DNA from: Miltoncostaea sp050250915
Lineage (GTDB): Bacteria; Actinomycetota; Thermoleophilia; Miltoncostaeales; Miltoncostaeaceae
Length of the DNA: 64,000 nt
Assembly: GCA_050250915.1 (NCBI GenBank)
Contig: JBFWNT010000015.1
Coordinates: 1-64,000 of the forward strand
Direction: 5' to 3'
Shown: piece after piece, positions 44,601-51,952 of the stretch
Position numbering within the stretch: the first letter of the stretch is position 1
Layout: the number at the start of each line of letters is the position of its first letter
Notes under the pieces: generated by a model
What the model was told of the DNA's origin: nothing
Database searches by the model: none
Seen by the model: only the letters and a program-made list of their open reading frames with translations
Program-made: the position numbers and the translations under genes

Positions 44601-45134
44601 GACGTCTCGATCCCCGGCCTCGCGGCGTCCTCCTACTGCCCGTTCGTGGAGCTCGCCGTCGTCCGCTTCCAGCCCGACAGCATCCCCGGGCACGACATGT
44701 CGCCGGTCGTCCGCGCCGAGCCGGCGCAGTTGCTGCCCGACCGGACGCTCACGGTGCGCCGGTCCGCCGGCGCGGTCACGGTCCGCCTGGAGGGGACGGG
44801 CCCCGGCAGCCCGGCGGAGAACCGCGTGCACATCGTGCTCGAGGCGTTCGACGGGCCCCCCGGGGCGGCGGACCCGCCGGACCGGGACGGGCTCACGGCG
44901 CTCGGCGCCGGCGCGGCGGGCGCGCCCGCCTGGCGGACGATGCCGGGGACCGAGCGGATGGCCGCGCTGGGGGCGGAGGTGGTGATCGCGCTGCCGTCGT
45001 CGGCGGGCGCCGTCCGGGCCCGGGTGCGCGAGGTCGAGGTCGTCGCGGGGACGCCGCCGCCCGGCATCGGGACGCCCGTGGAGCTGGCCGAGCGGGTCGT
45101 GTTCACCGACGCGGTCGTGACGACCGCGCCCTGA
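41607..45134 (+). CDS. Giant protein of unknown function, 1175 residues
   Basis: Unrecognised. It begins SDLLWITVPGGTDGEGRFVRVLVVPRLDG, has no signal peptide or membrane helix, and is rich in short beta strands, Pro and Trp. A run of eight prolines near residue 155, followed by DARGADPPPPG, looks like a linker; another Pro-rich segment (PPGRPPPPPPDPEPF) is near 840. Several internal segments have the look of Ig-like or jelly-roll domains, but I can name none. GTG 41607 overlaps the stop of the preceding gene, so the two are translationally coupled and may form one complex. The stop faces that of the S8 peptidase gene nine bases away. Confidence 0.7.
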   Translation: MSDLLWITVPGGTDGEGRFVRVLVVPRLDGGTVAASGMDVWPPPGLTGDGLVAEWRDADGGAPTAEPLRNEDLRFVDHVPGLWARAVRTGAAVAGTAPQPYAPFEVQPTSTLAGDIAATYADPAAAAFTADQPALPDGYDGLVAGRLERWQTPPPPPPPPDARGADPPPPGFDRMMSLLREHPAVLRALGLIFEVRVTPPAGLADAGQVRITWPGGAPELPAVAPWTVYDAGFRPASPSGRFSAGMVTLTPDPAVPAGPRTGGWAVATMDVEGGAKRLREAAQILAGGRAVDARVPVSLPAMRTAGLQLMRVGRKRDLDDARAAAAANAARATGDQVLTAEQLVLGYRIDVRRGGGDWRSLHARIAEYDVGGVRLGTAAQPLALSEEGHVKANAASRRPDGSIDADETVARWDGWSLSVPRPRFDGTTRRGRRRGAELPIDLDFRFHVDPGSLPALRFTADYALRARVVDMAGGGLERLDPAADRCALVVDSYGRYEPVPSPDVLLPAGVAAADLGPGEAADHLVIRSAPGVSVDDFPAANPRHPLNAGRRLTRPVASLDLAEQHGMLDGVDDQQAFAWVQRALAASALVLEGAPPAADQLPDPAAGGIQVVPLPSPASPPAAFARRDWRTRWPEPEDPKTLVLRDRAAGQQPLAWEGETLVVRLAPSEQLTLEVSSTLTEDMWDHFALRNEATKPAAVRGRNPLITPSRRLTLVHAVRRPMWEPRDTLRVDPLVREPGQTFAVLDPGPPEVMNLHARSTAQVDLSARWEEQRDEPAPRAVEAAVQTILVDPGDAALRKPLRQEFHDTRHRLVTYTLTAVTRFRRHFLPLPENGPAPPGRPPPPPPDPEPFVVRRTLPAVHVLNTGVPTAPVVPSVRPAFAWQEEVTGEPGATTVRRVRGGRLRVELARPWYETGVGERLGVVLWDRSAAAPPPEVRGLVSQAGRDPVWGTPDPERWPATAAFAGATGPAVATRLAENAAAVQVVPYEAWLEGDRWYADVSIPGLAASSYCPFVELAVVRFQPDSIPGHDMSPVVRAEPAQLLPDRTLTVRRSAGAVTVRLEGTGPGSPAENRVHIVLEAFDGPPGAADPPDRDGLTALGAGAAGAPAWRTMPGTERMAALGAEVVIALPSSAGAVRARVREVEVVAGTPPPGIGTPVELAERVVFTDAVVTTAP

Positions 45135-45143
45135 CCCGGCGGC

Positions 45144-47213
45144 TCAGCCGGCCTCGAGTGCGGTCACGATGGCGGCGAGGTCCGGCATCACGCCGATGCG
45201 GTCGCGGCCCGGAACCGCGGACGGGGTGTTGAGCGTCGGATCCGCCAGCAGTGCCCGCACCTCGATCGGCGCGAGCGGCCGGCCGGCGGCATCGCTCATG
45301 CCGTGGAGCGCGACGGCGGCGCCGGCGACGATGGCGGAGGCGGCGGAGGTGCCGCCGAACGCGGCGGTGTAGCTGCTGGTGGGGCCGGCCGCGCCGGCGC
45401 TGCTGGCGGTGGTCACGCCGCGGCCGATGGCCCAGCAGTCGATCCGCGCGCCGTGGTTCGAGAACGAGGCCCGCTGGCTGGGGAGCGCCCCGCACGGGAA
45501 CTCGCCCTCCGGGTCGAGGCCCGCGCCCACCATGATCGCCCCGGTGTCGTTGTCGCGGGTCGACATGTGGCCGTCGGCCGTCGCGAACATGTCCAGGTCG
45601 AGGCCGCCGTTGCCCGCCGCCTCCACCACCGTGATCCCGGACGCCACCAGGCCGCGCACCAGGCCGTTGATCGCCGGGTCGATCTCGACGGGGCGCAGCG
45701 GGTCGCCGCGCGTGTCCTGCCCCAGCTGCTGCTCCAGCAGGACCACCGTCGTCGGCGACGGCGCCAGCCCCACGGCGAGCAGCAGCAGGGCGTCGGCCAG
45801 GTCCCAGCGGCCGTCGCCGGCGCGCCGGTCGGATGCGAGCAGCGCCGTCGCCCGCGGGACGATGCCCACGCCGCCGAGGGCGTTGTCGCCGCCGACGAGC
45901 AGGCCGAGGACGCCGGTGCCGTGGTCGATCTCGCTCGCCAGCCCGGAGCGGCGGCCCTGGGAGAGCGCGATGGCGGCGTCGACCAGGTCCTCGTGGTCGA
46001 AGCGGCAGTCGCCCTCCACGTCGACCACCCGCACGCCGGTGCCGTCCCCGCCGAACCGCGTCCACGCGAAGGCGGCGTCGATCCCGACCGGCGCCGCGTT
46101 CAGGTGGTTCTGCTGCCCGGAGAGGGGGTCGTCGGAGGGGTCGACGAACGCCGGCTGGGAGCACGGCGGCTGGAGGTACGCCATCTCGACCACCGACAGC
46201 GCGTCGTACAGCGCCTGCGCGACGGGCCGGGGGTCCACGCCGGGCGGCGGCTCGACCGCGAAGAAGCTGCGCAGAGGCGGGGCGTCGAGGCCCCGCGCGA
46301 CCAGGGTCGAGAGCCACGCGTCGATGTCGGACGGGTCGGCCGACGTGAACAGCCGGTCGAGCGTCAGGAACGGGAACGCCCCCTGGAGGGTCGCGAACGT
46401 GTCGCCGACGATCGCCGCCAGGTGCTGCTCGACGCCGTCTTCGTAGGGCACGGCGACGTCGTCGAACAGCTTCACCACGATCCGGTCCGACTCCCCCGCG
46501 GGGCCCACCACCACCGGGACGCCGCCCACCGGGCCCAGCGCCTCGAGGGCGGCCGTGGTGAAGCTGTACCGGAGGGAGCCCGCCTGGAAGTCGGAGCGGA
46601 CGGCGTCGGCCCCGTCCGGGTGCTCGTCGCTCACGGGGTAGCCCAGGTCGCCCTCCGGCCCGCCGTGCGCGACGGTGAACTCGGCGTGGATCGCGCCGTG
46701 CACCTCGAAGGCGCCGACGCCGTCGAGGAAGTAGATCGCGCCGTCGGTGCCGTTGATCGTGCACGCGCGGACGACGCCCAGCGTGGCGTGCATGATCGAC
46801 GTGATCGGGCCCGAGACCACGCCGACGCCGGCGTCCGCCAGGGCCCGGACCTTGGCGTCGATGGCGGCCGTACCGGCGTCGAGTGCCACGCAATGGCGGT
46901 CGAGGCTCGCGAGCGTCCGGGGTCCGACGAACCCGTCGAACGAGCCGGTGGGCGCGTCCGGCGGGAAGTGGATGTCGTAGTGCCGCTTGTAGGCGAGCGC
47001 CGCCGCCTCGGTGCGCTCGCCGAAGAAGCCGGTGACGAAGTCCGGGACGCCGAAGTCCCCCGCCCAGCCGAGGTCGTAGAGGGCGCGCTGTACGCGGCAC
47101 ACCCCGTCGCTGCTGTTCCCGGGGACGAGCTTGTCCGAGCCGTCGTCGGGCGAATTCAGGATGCGGACGAGCTCGTCGTCGTCGGCGAACCGCGGCGAGG
47201 CGAAGTCGGCCAT
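45144..47213 (-). CDS. S8 (subtilisin-like) peptidase with peptidoglycan-binding and LGFP-repeat N-terminus
   Basis: A 689-residue serine protease. Residues 35-105 resemble a peptidoglycan-binding domain (GVCRVQRALYDLGW...FGERTEAAALAYKRHYDI). Residues 110-225 are LGFP-like repeats (HGGPEGDLGYPVSDE, FQAGSLRYSFTTAAL), which bind cell-wall glycans in actinobacteria. The catalytic domain has Asp398 (VVDVEGD), His431 (DHGTGVLGLL), the oxyanion Asn535 (AAGNGG) and Ser623 (GGTSAAS). Unexpectedly for a wall-binding protease there is no Sec signal peptide: the N-terminus MADFASPRFADDDELVRIL is charged. It is convergent with the two giant proteins. Confidence 0.87.
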   Translation of the reverse strand: MADFASPRFADDDELVRILNSPDDGSDKLVPGNSSDGVCRVQRALYDLGWAGDFGVPDFVTGFFGERTEAAALAYKRHYDIHFPPDAPTGSFDGFVGPRTLASLDRHCVALDAGTAAIDAKVRALADAGVGVVSGPITSIMHATLGVVRACTINGTDGAIYFLDGVGAFEVHGAIHAEFTVAHGGPEGDLGYPVSDEHPDGADAVRSDFQAGSLRYSFTTAALEALGPVGGVPVVVGPAGESDRIVVKLFDDVAVPYEDGVEQHLAAIVGDTFATLQGAFPFLTLDRLFTSADPSDIDAWLSTLVARGLDAPPLRSFFAVEPPPGVDPRPVAQALYDALSVVEMAYLQPPCSQPAFVDPSDDPLSGQQNHLNAAPVGIDAAFAWTRFGGDGTGVRVVDVEGDCRFDHEDLVDAAIALSQGRRSGLASEIDHGTGVLGLLVGGDNALGGVGIVPRATALLASDRRAGDGRWDLADALLLLAVGLAPSPTTVVLLEQQLGQDTRGDPLRPVEIDPAINGLVRGLVASGITVVEAAGNGGLDLDMFATADGHMSTRDNDTGAIMVGAGLDPEGEFPCGALPSQRASFSNHGARIDCWAIGRGVTTASSAGAAGPTSSYTAAFGGTSAASAIVAGAAVALHGMSDAAGRPLAPIEVRALLADPTLNTPSAVPGRDRIGVMPDLAAIVTALEAG

Positions 47214-47254
47214 CCCCGCGAGTCAACACGGCGCCGTGCACCGGCGCCAGTCCC

Positions 47255-47746
47255 TCACGCGACCGGAGGTGGGGTCTCGCCCTCCCAGTAGTCCACGCCG
47301 TCGGCCAGGCGGAAGTATTCGGAGAGGCCGCCGCCGCGGGGCAGGCGCTCGGCGGCGCCGAGCTTGCCGGAGTCCGGGTACAGCACGACGTCCGGGTCGC
47401 CGTGGGTGCTCACGGCCAGGAACCGGACGGTCTCGTCGGTGCGGTTCACCAGCTGGTGCGCCCCGCCCGCTCCGCGCGGGAACGACACCACGTCGCCGCG
47501 CCGCAGGTCCCGCCATCCGTCCGGCGTCCGCATCGCCGGCGCGCCGGCCAGGACCACCAGCAGCTCCTCCTCCGCCAGGTGCCAGTGGTACGGGTACGCC
47601 GCCTGGCCCGGCGGGATCTCCCACAGGCTCACGCCGAGGCGCTCCGTCCCCAGCTGGTGGCCGATCCTCGCCCGTCGCGCGCGGAACCCGTCGTGCTCCC
47701 GGCGTTCGCTCCAGACGGGCTCGTCGATGTTCGGGCGCTCGTCCAT
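47255..47746 (-). CDS. Cupin domain protein
   Basis: A 163-residue cupin with metal ligands in YPYHWHLAEEELLVVLAGAPAM (HxH...E) and a second motif around GAGGAHQLVNRTDE. The full HWHxxEEE motif 1 suggests a bound metal, so an enzyme or sugar/small-molecule sensor is possible, but no substrate can be named. It lies just upstream of the S8 peptidase gene start (divergence is not involved; both are minus strand, 41 bases apart), so the two could be co-transcribed. Confidence 0.82.
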   Translation of the reverse strand: MDERPNIDEPVWSERREHDGFRARRARIGHQLGTERLGVSLWEIPPGQAAYPYHWHLAEEELLVVLAGAPAMRTPDGWRDLRRGDVVSFPRGAGGAHQLVNRTDETVRFLAVSTHGDPDVVLYPDSGKLGAAERLPRGGGLSEYFRLADGVDYWEGETPPPVA

Positions 47747-47787
47747 GGCGCCATCCTGACAGCCGCCGCCGGGCGGGCCGCCGGCCC

Positions 47788-48927
47788 TCAGCCCCGGGGG
47801 GTCCCCAGGGCGTCGTGGAGGGGACGGGGGCGCCCGATGAAGTGGCCCTGGGCGAAGTCGACGCCGTAGCCGGCGAGCATCACGAGCGTCTCGTGGTTCT
47901 CGACGCCCTCGGCGATCGTGCGGTGCCCGAAGGCCCGGGCGAGGCTCACCACCGCCTCCACCACGTGGCGGCTCGCGCGGCTGGAGGGGAGGTCGCGGAC
48001 GAACTCCACGTCGATCTTCAGGATGTCCACCGGGAGCGACTTCAGGTGGCGGAAGCCGCCGTAGCCGGTTCCGAAGTCGTCGAGCGCGATGCGGCAGCCG
48101 AGCGCCCGCATCTGGGACAGGAACGCGGACGCCGCCGCCTCGTTGCGGATCACCGCCGTCTCGGTGACCTCGATCACCACGTCCCCGGGGTCGGCGCCCG
48201 ACACCATCAGCGCGTCCTCCACGGCGGTCGCGAGCCCGGCGTCGGCGAGGGACGCCGCCGACAGGTTCAGCTGCACACGGCGGCCGGTGCCGGCGAGGGC
48301 AGCCGCCCGGCGGACCACCCAGCCGTCGATCGCGCGCACCAGGCCGTGCTCCTCCGCGACGGGCATGAAGTCGCCCGGCAGGGCCAGGCCGCCGTCGGGC
48401 GTCGCCATCCGCAGCAGCAGCTCGTGCTGGACGATGTCGGCCGTCACCAGGTCCATCACCGGCTGGGCGTGCAGCACGAACCGGTCCTCGCTCAGCGCGC
48501 TGCGGATGCGGCTCGCCGCCGAGCGCGCCTCGTCCTCGCGGCGCAGCCGCTCCTCCAGGGCCACGGCCGCCGAGCGGTCCGAGGCGACCACCAGCCAGCC
48601 GTCGCCGCCGTCCTCGCCGAGCGGCGTCCCGGCCAGCGCCACCGGTACCGGCCTGCCGTCGCCCCCCAGCAGGAGGTCGGCGTCGAGCCGGAGCGGCTCG
48701 CCGAGACGGCGGCTCCGCGCGAGCGGGCACTCGTCGCGCGGACCGCCGTTGCCGCCGAGGCCGCAACCGTGCAGGGCGTCGTGGAAGTCGACGCCCAGCA
48801 GGTCGCGGCTCTCGCGGCCCACGAGACGACCGCCCGCCGGGTTCGCGGAACGGACCCGGCCGCCGCCGTCCAGCACGAAGACGGCGTCGTTGACGCTGTC
48901 GAGCAGCGCCGCGAGCAGGTCGCTCAT
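47788..48927 (-). CDS. PAS-EAL cyclic-di-GMP phosphodiesterase
   Basis: A 379-residue protein with an N-terminal PAS domain (LLDSVNDAVFVLDGGGRVRSANPAGGRLVGRE) and a C-terminal EAL domain. The catalytic signature is present with ELL in place of EAL (QHELLLRM), then LNLSAAS, EVTETAV, DDFGTGYGG, LKIDVEFV and AEGVEN, so all metal and catalytic residues appear intact and c-di-GMP hydrolysis is likely. No membrane helix is present, so it is cytosolic; the PAS domain should set its activity. ATG 48927 gives the natural start. The region 48928-49043 shows no gene. Confidence 0.88.
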   Translation of the reverse strand: MSDLLAALLDSVNDAVFVLDGGGRVRSANPAGGRLVGRESRDLLGVDFHDALHGCGLGGNGGPRDECPLARSRRLGEPLRLDADLLLGGDGRPVPVALAGTPLGEDGGDGWLVVASDRSAAVALEERLRREDEARSAASRIRSALSEDRFVLHAQPVMDLVTADIVQHELLLRMATPDGGLALPGDFMPVAEEHGLVRAIDGWVVRRAAALAGTGRRVQLNLSAASLADAGLATAVEDALMVSGADPGDVVIEVTETAVIRNEAAASAFLSQMRALGCRIALDDFGTGYGGFRHLKSLPVDILKIDVEFVRDLPSSRASRHVVEAVVSLARAFGHRTIAEGVENHETLVMLAGYGVDFAQGHFIGRPRPLHDALGTPRG

Positions 48928-49043
48928 GGAACGTGCACCGACGCAGCCGTGGTCATGGTCGCATCGGGCACCCGGAGGATGATGCGCCGCCGGAGCGCCG
49001 CGGTCGATACCGCATCCGCGTGAACTCGGCCTCATGCGGGCCA

Positions 49044-49685
49044 TCACGCGGTGGGCTGGAGCATCCTCCCGACCAGGGCGATCGCCACGAGCTGCGCCCG
49101 GGTGCGCGCCTCCACCTTGCCCATCGCGTTGCGCACGTGGGTCCGGACGGTCTCGTGCGACAGCACCATCTCGCCGGCGATCTCCCGGCTCGTGAGCCCC
49201 AGCGCCAGCCGCCGCACGATCTCGTGCTCGCGCGCGGTGAGCGGCGTGTCCCCCAGGCCGCCGGCGGCCAGGGGGTCCTCGTCCTCGGCGGCCGTGACGA
49301 CGACCAGCACCAGCGGGCGCCCGCCAATGACCCCCGGTTGCGCGGCGAATTCCACGTCCACCTGCCCGCCGTCGGGCCGCACCACGATGGCCTCGCCGGT
49401 GCCGGCGCCGCGCCGCATCACCTCGTCCCACGTGGGGGCGCTCACCGGCAGCCGCCCCCCGAGCAGCATGCCGTCGATCCGCCGCCCCACCAGCCGCTCG
49501 CGTCCGACGCCGTACAGCGCGCAGGTGGCCGGGTTCACGTCGACGCGCGTCAGCCGCTCGTCGATGAGGGTCATCGGGTTGCCGGACCGGTCGAACACGG
49601 TCCGGAAGAAGGATTCCCAGTCGTCGATCCCGGCGCTCCTGGTGGGGACCCCGACGCTCGCCCGGGATCCGCCGCCGGTCAACAC
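49044..49685 (-). CDS. PAS domain LuxR-type transcriptional regulator
   Basis: About 213 residues: a PAS domain (WESFFRTVFDRSGNPMTLIDERLTRVDVNPATCALYGV) followed by a LuxR helix-turn-helix (LTAREHEIVRRLALGLTSREIAGEMVLSHETVRTHVRNAMGKVEARTRAQLVAIAL). A ligand or redox signal bound by the PAS domain probably sets DNA binding. The start is uncertain: GTG 49685 is used here; an upstream GTG at 49754 would make the coding region run across the palindrome at 49709-49720. It is a leading candidate to read that palindrome, being encoded beside a copy. Confidence 0.8.
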   Translation of the reverse strand: MLTGGGSRASVGVPTRSAGIDDWESFFRTVFDRSGNPMTLIDERLTRVDVNPATCALYGVGRERLVGRRIDGMLLGGRLPVSAPTWDEVMRRGAGTGEAIVVRPDGGQVDVEFAAQPGVIGGRPLVLVVVTAAEDEDPLAAGGLGDTPLTAREHEIVRRLALGLTSREIAGEMVLSHETVRTHVRNAMGKVEARTRAQLVAIALVGRMLQPTA

Positions 49686-49708
49686 CGTGACGGCTCCGGT
49701 ACGCAGGG

Positions 49709-49763
49709 TCACCCGGGTGAAGTGGCGCCCCCCGCCCGTGCGGGCAGCCTCCACCGGTAGACC
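49709..49763 (+). promoter_or_regulatory. TCACCCGGGTGA operator, copy at 49709-49720, with -10 box
   Basis: The exact palindrome is followed after 37 bases by TAGACC (49758-49763), then an AAGGAGGT ribosome site and ATG 49786 of the formylglycine-generating-type enzyme. No -10 box is seen in the opposite direction towards the PAS-LuxR gene. Confidence 0.6.
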
Positions 49764-49785
49764 GTGACCTCACAAGGAGGTACCG

Positions 49786-50715
49786 ATGCCCGAGCCGACG
49801 CCACCGGTCCCCGGGATGCGCTGGATCCCGGGCGGCGAGTTCCTGATGGGGTCGGAGGACTTCTACCCCGAGGAGGCCCCCGTGCGGCGGGTCGCGGTCG
49901 ACGGCCTCTGGGTGGACGAGACGCCGGTGACCGTCGCGGCGTTCGCCGCGTTCGTGGAGGACACGGGCCACGTGACCGACGCCGAGGTCGCGCCGGACCC
50001 CGCCGAGTACCCCGGGGCCGACCCCGCGCTGCTCGTCCCCGGGTCGGTCGTGTTCCAGGCGAGCGAGGGGCCGGTGGACCTGCGGGACGTGCGCAACTGG
50101 TGGGCGTGGACGCCGGGGGCCACGTGGCGATCGCCCGAGGGCCCGGGTTCCACCGTCGAGGGGCGGGACGACCACCCCGTCACGCAGGTCTCGTGCCGCG
50201 ACGCCGAGGCGTACGCGGCGTGGGCGGGCAAGGCGCTCCCCTCCGAGGCCGAGTGGGAGCACGCCGCGCGCGGCGGGCTGGAGGGCGCCACCTTCGCGTG
50301 GGGCGACGAGTTCCTGCCGGACGGCCGGCACATGGCCAACACCTGGCAGGGCCGGTTCCCGTTCGAGAACCTGGAGGAGGACGGCTTCACCGGCACCTCG
50401 CCGGTGGGCAGCTACCCCGCCAACGGGTACGGCCTGGTCGACGTGACCGGCAACGTCTGGGAGTGGACGAGCGACTTCTTCGCGGTCCCGGACCGCAGCG
50501 CGCGATCCTGCTGCGTCCCGCGCAACCCGCGCGTGACCGACGCGGCGGCCGGCACCCTGCCGGGCGAGGCGTACCCGCGGCGGGTCATCAAGGGCGGCTC
50601 GCACCTGTGCGCGCCCAGCTACTGCCTGCGGTACCGGCCGGCGGCCCGCCAGTCGGAGAGCGTCGAGACCGCCACGTCGCACATCGGGTTCCGGTGCGTC
50701 GTGCGGGTCGGCTGA
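49786..50715 (+). CDS. Formylglycine-generating enzyme (SUMF1 family)
   Basis: A 309-residue copper-dependent sulfatase-modifying enzyme. It has the SUMF1 fold landmarks WIPGGEFLMGSEDFYPEEAP, VTQVSCRDAEAYAAW, LPSEAEWEHAARGG, GLVDVTGNVWEWTSD and, importantly, both active-site cysteines in GGSHLCAPSYCLRYRPAAR (Cys275 and Cys280). Enzymes keeping this pair convert a cysteine in CxPxR sulfatases to formylglycine. No sulfatase gene is present in the window, so its client must be elsewhere. It starts at ATG 49786 behind AAGGAGGT, downstream of an operator copy, and is 12 bases upstream of the GAP-family gene. Confidence 0.9.
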   Translation: MPEPTPPVPGMRWIPGGEFLMGSEDFYPEEAPVRRVAVDGLWVDETPVTVAAFAAFVEDTGHVTDAEVAPDPAEYPGADPALLVPGSVVFQASEGPVDLRDVRNWWAWTPGATWRSPEGPGSTVEGRDDHPVTQVSCRDAEAYAAWAGKALPSEAEWEHAARGGLEGATFAWGDEFLPDGRHMANTWQGRFPFENLEEDGFTGTSPVGSYPANGYGLVDVTGNVWEWTSDFFAVPDRSARSCCVPRNPRVTDAAAGTLPGEAYPRRVIKGGSHLCAPSYCLRYRPAARQSESVETATSHIGFRCVVRVG

Positions 50716-50727
50716 GGGGAGGGCGGC

Positions 50728-51405
50728 GTGGGCGACGCGATCGGCCAGATGCTGCCGACGGCGGTCGGCATCACCATCAGCCCGCTCCCCATCGTGGCCG
50801 TGGTGCTGATGCTGACGACCGGACGGGGGCGCGCCAACGGCCTGGCGTTCGTGGCCGGCTGGATCGTCGCGCTGGCGGTCGTGATGGCCGTGGTGGTCGC
50901 GGCCGCGGGCGACAACGCCACCGACGACGGCGGGGCCCCGGCGACCTGGGTGAACTGGCTGAAACTGGTCCTGGGCGCGCTGCTCCTGCTCATGGCCGCA
51001 CGGCAGTGGCGGGGGCGGCCGCGCGGCGGCGATGAGGCGGCGCTGCCGAAGTGGATGCAGGCCCTCGACACCTTCGAGCCGCCCAAGGCGGCCGGCGCGG
51101 GGGTGGTGCTGGCCGCCGCCAACCCCAAGAACCTGCTGCTGGCCGTCGCGGGCGCGGCCGTCATCGCGCAGGCCGACCTGAGCGGCGGGCAGGCCGCCGG
51201 CGCCATCGCGATCTTCGTGGTCATCGCGACGCTCGGCGTGGCGGCGCCGGTGGCGGTGGCGTTCGCGATGGGCGACCGGTCGCGGGCGGTCCTGGACGAC
51301 CTCCGCGCGTGGCTGGCCCACCACAACGCGGCGATCATGACGGTGCTGCTGCTGGTGATCGGGGTGAAGCTGATCGGCGACGCGATCTCCGGCTTCGCCG
51401 CCTGA
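50728..51405 (+). CDS. GAP family membrane protein (Sap/sulfolipid-1 addressing type)
   Basis: A 225-residue polytopic membrane protein of the GAP/LysE-like superfamily. It opens MGDAIGQMLPTAVGITISPLPIVAVVLMLTT, with AANPKNLLLAVAGAAVIAQA in the middle, six helices in all. Mycobacterial members address glycolipids to the surface. The cargo here is unknown. Start is GTG 50728 behind GGGGAGGG; it is probably co-transcribed with the upstream SUMF1 gene. Confidence 0.85.
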   Translation: MGDAIGQMLPTAVGITISPLPIVAVVLMLTTGRGRANGLAFVAGWIVALAVVMAVVVAAAGDNATDDGGAPATWVNWLKLVLGALLLLMAARQWRGRPRGGDEAALPKWMQALDTFEPPKAAGAGVVLAAANPKNLLLAVAGAAVIAQADLSGGQAAGAIAIFVVIATLGVAAPVAVAFAMGDRSRAVLDDLRAWLAHHNAAIMTVLLLVIGVKLIGDAISGFAA

Positions 51406-51477
51406 TCCGGCGTGCCGGCGGTCCCGGTCGTCACGGCCGGCGGTGCCGGCGCGCCGATCTGTCGCCGACGCAGGGAC

Positions 51478-51507
51478 TTGCCGGTCCTCGCGCACTCCAC
51501 ATAGCGT
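51478..51507 (+). promoter_or_regulatory. Leaderless promoter of the small gene at 51514
   Basis: TTGCCG (51478-51483) and TAGCGT (51502-51507) are 18 bases apart, and GTG 51514 follows six bases after, matching the leaderless pattern of this genome. Confidence 0.55.
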
Positions 51508-51513
51508 GTGGGG

Positions 51514-51717
51514 GTGCCCAGTGACCGTACGTCCGAGTTGCGCCTGCGCGTCGCCCGCGCCGCAGGCGTCTTCGCCGTGACCGGAACCGGCTTCTACCGC
51601 GAGAACCTCGCCCGCGCGATGCGCCGGGCCCTCGCGGCGGGCCTCCCGGCCGACGAGGTGATCGCGCTCTCGGTGCTCCCGCGCACCGAGGCCGAGCGGC
51701 TCATCGCCACCCCCTAG
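51514..51717 (+). CDS. Small hypothetical protein, 67 residues
   Basis: A helical, basic small protein (SELRLRVARAAGVFAVTGTGFYRENLARAMRRALAAGLPADEVIALSVLPRTEAERLIATP). I do not recognise a family; the length and Ala/Arg-rich helices could form a short helix-turn-helix. GTG 51514 was chosen over GTG 51508 because of the promoter spacing. Most of this gene (from 51599) is repeated after the N run, an assembly effect. Confidence 0.6.
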   Translation: MPSDRTSELRLRVARAAGVFAVTGTGFYRENLARAMRRALAAGLPADEVIALSVLPRTEAERLIATP

Positions 51718-51725
51718 ACGCGCCC
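51599..51725 (+). repeat. Left copy of a 127-bp duplicated contig end
   Basis: Every base of this stretch is identical to 51826-51952. The two copies flank 100 Ns. A length of exactly 127 is the largest k-mer size commonly used by de Bruijn assemblers, so the copies are most likely one locus split across two contig ends, not a true repeat. Confidence 0.85.
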
Positions 51726-51825
51726 NNNNNNNNNNNNNNNNNNNNNNNNNNNNNNNNNNNNNNNNNNNNNNNNNNNNNNNNNNNNNNNNNNNNNNNNNNN
51801 NNNNNNNNNNNNNNNNNNNNNNNNN
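51726..51825. other. Scaffold gap of 100 Ns
   Basis: Exactly 100 undetermined bases between two identical 127-bp ends. The size is a placeholder; the true gap is probably zero or negative. Confidence 0.97.
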
Positions 51826-51952
51826 GCGAGAACCTCGCCCGCGCGATGCGCCGGGCCCTCGCGGCGGGCCTCCCGGCCGACGAGGTGATCGCGCTCTCGG
51901 TGCTCCCGCGCACCGAGGCCGAGCGGCTCATCGCCACCCCCTAGACGCGCCC
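51826..51952 (+). repeat. Right copy of the 127-bp duplicated contig end
   Basis: Identical to 51599-51725. It contains the tail of the small plus-strand gene and the last codons of the minus-strand gene at 51941. The pseudo-copy of the small gene here (51826-51943) should not be annotated as a second gene. Confidence 0.85.

Noticed and set aside
51826..51944. Second copy of the small gene after the N run
   Set aside because: It is the same 127-bp sequence as before the gap, best explained as an unmerged contig overlap.
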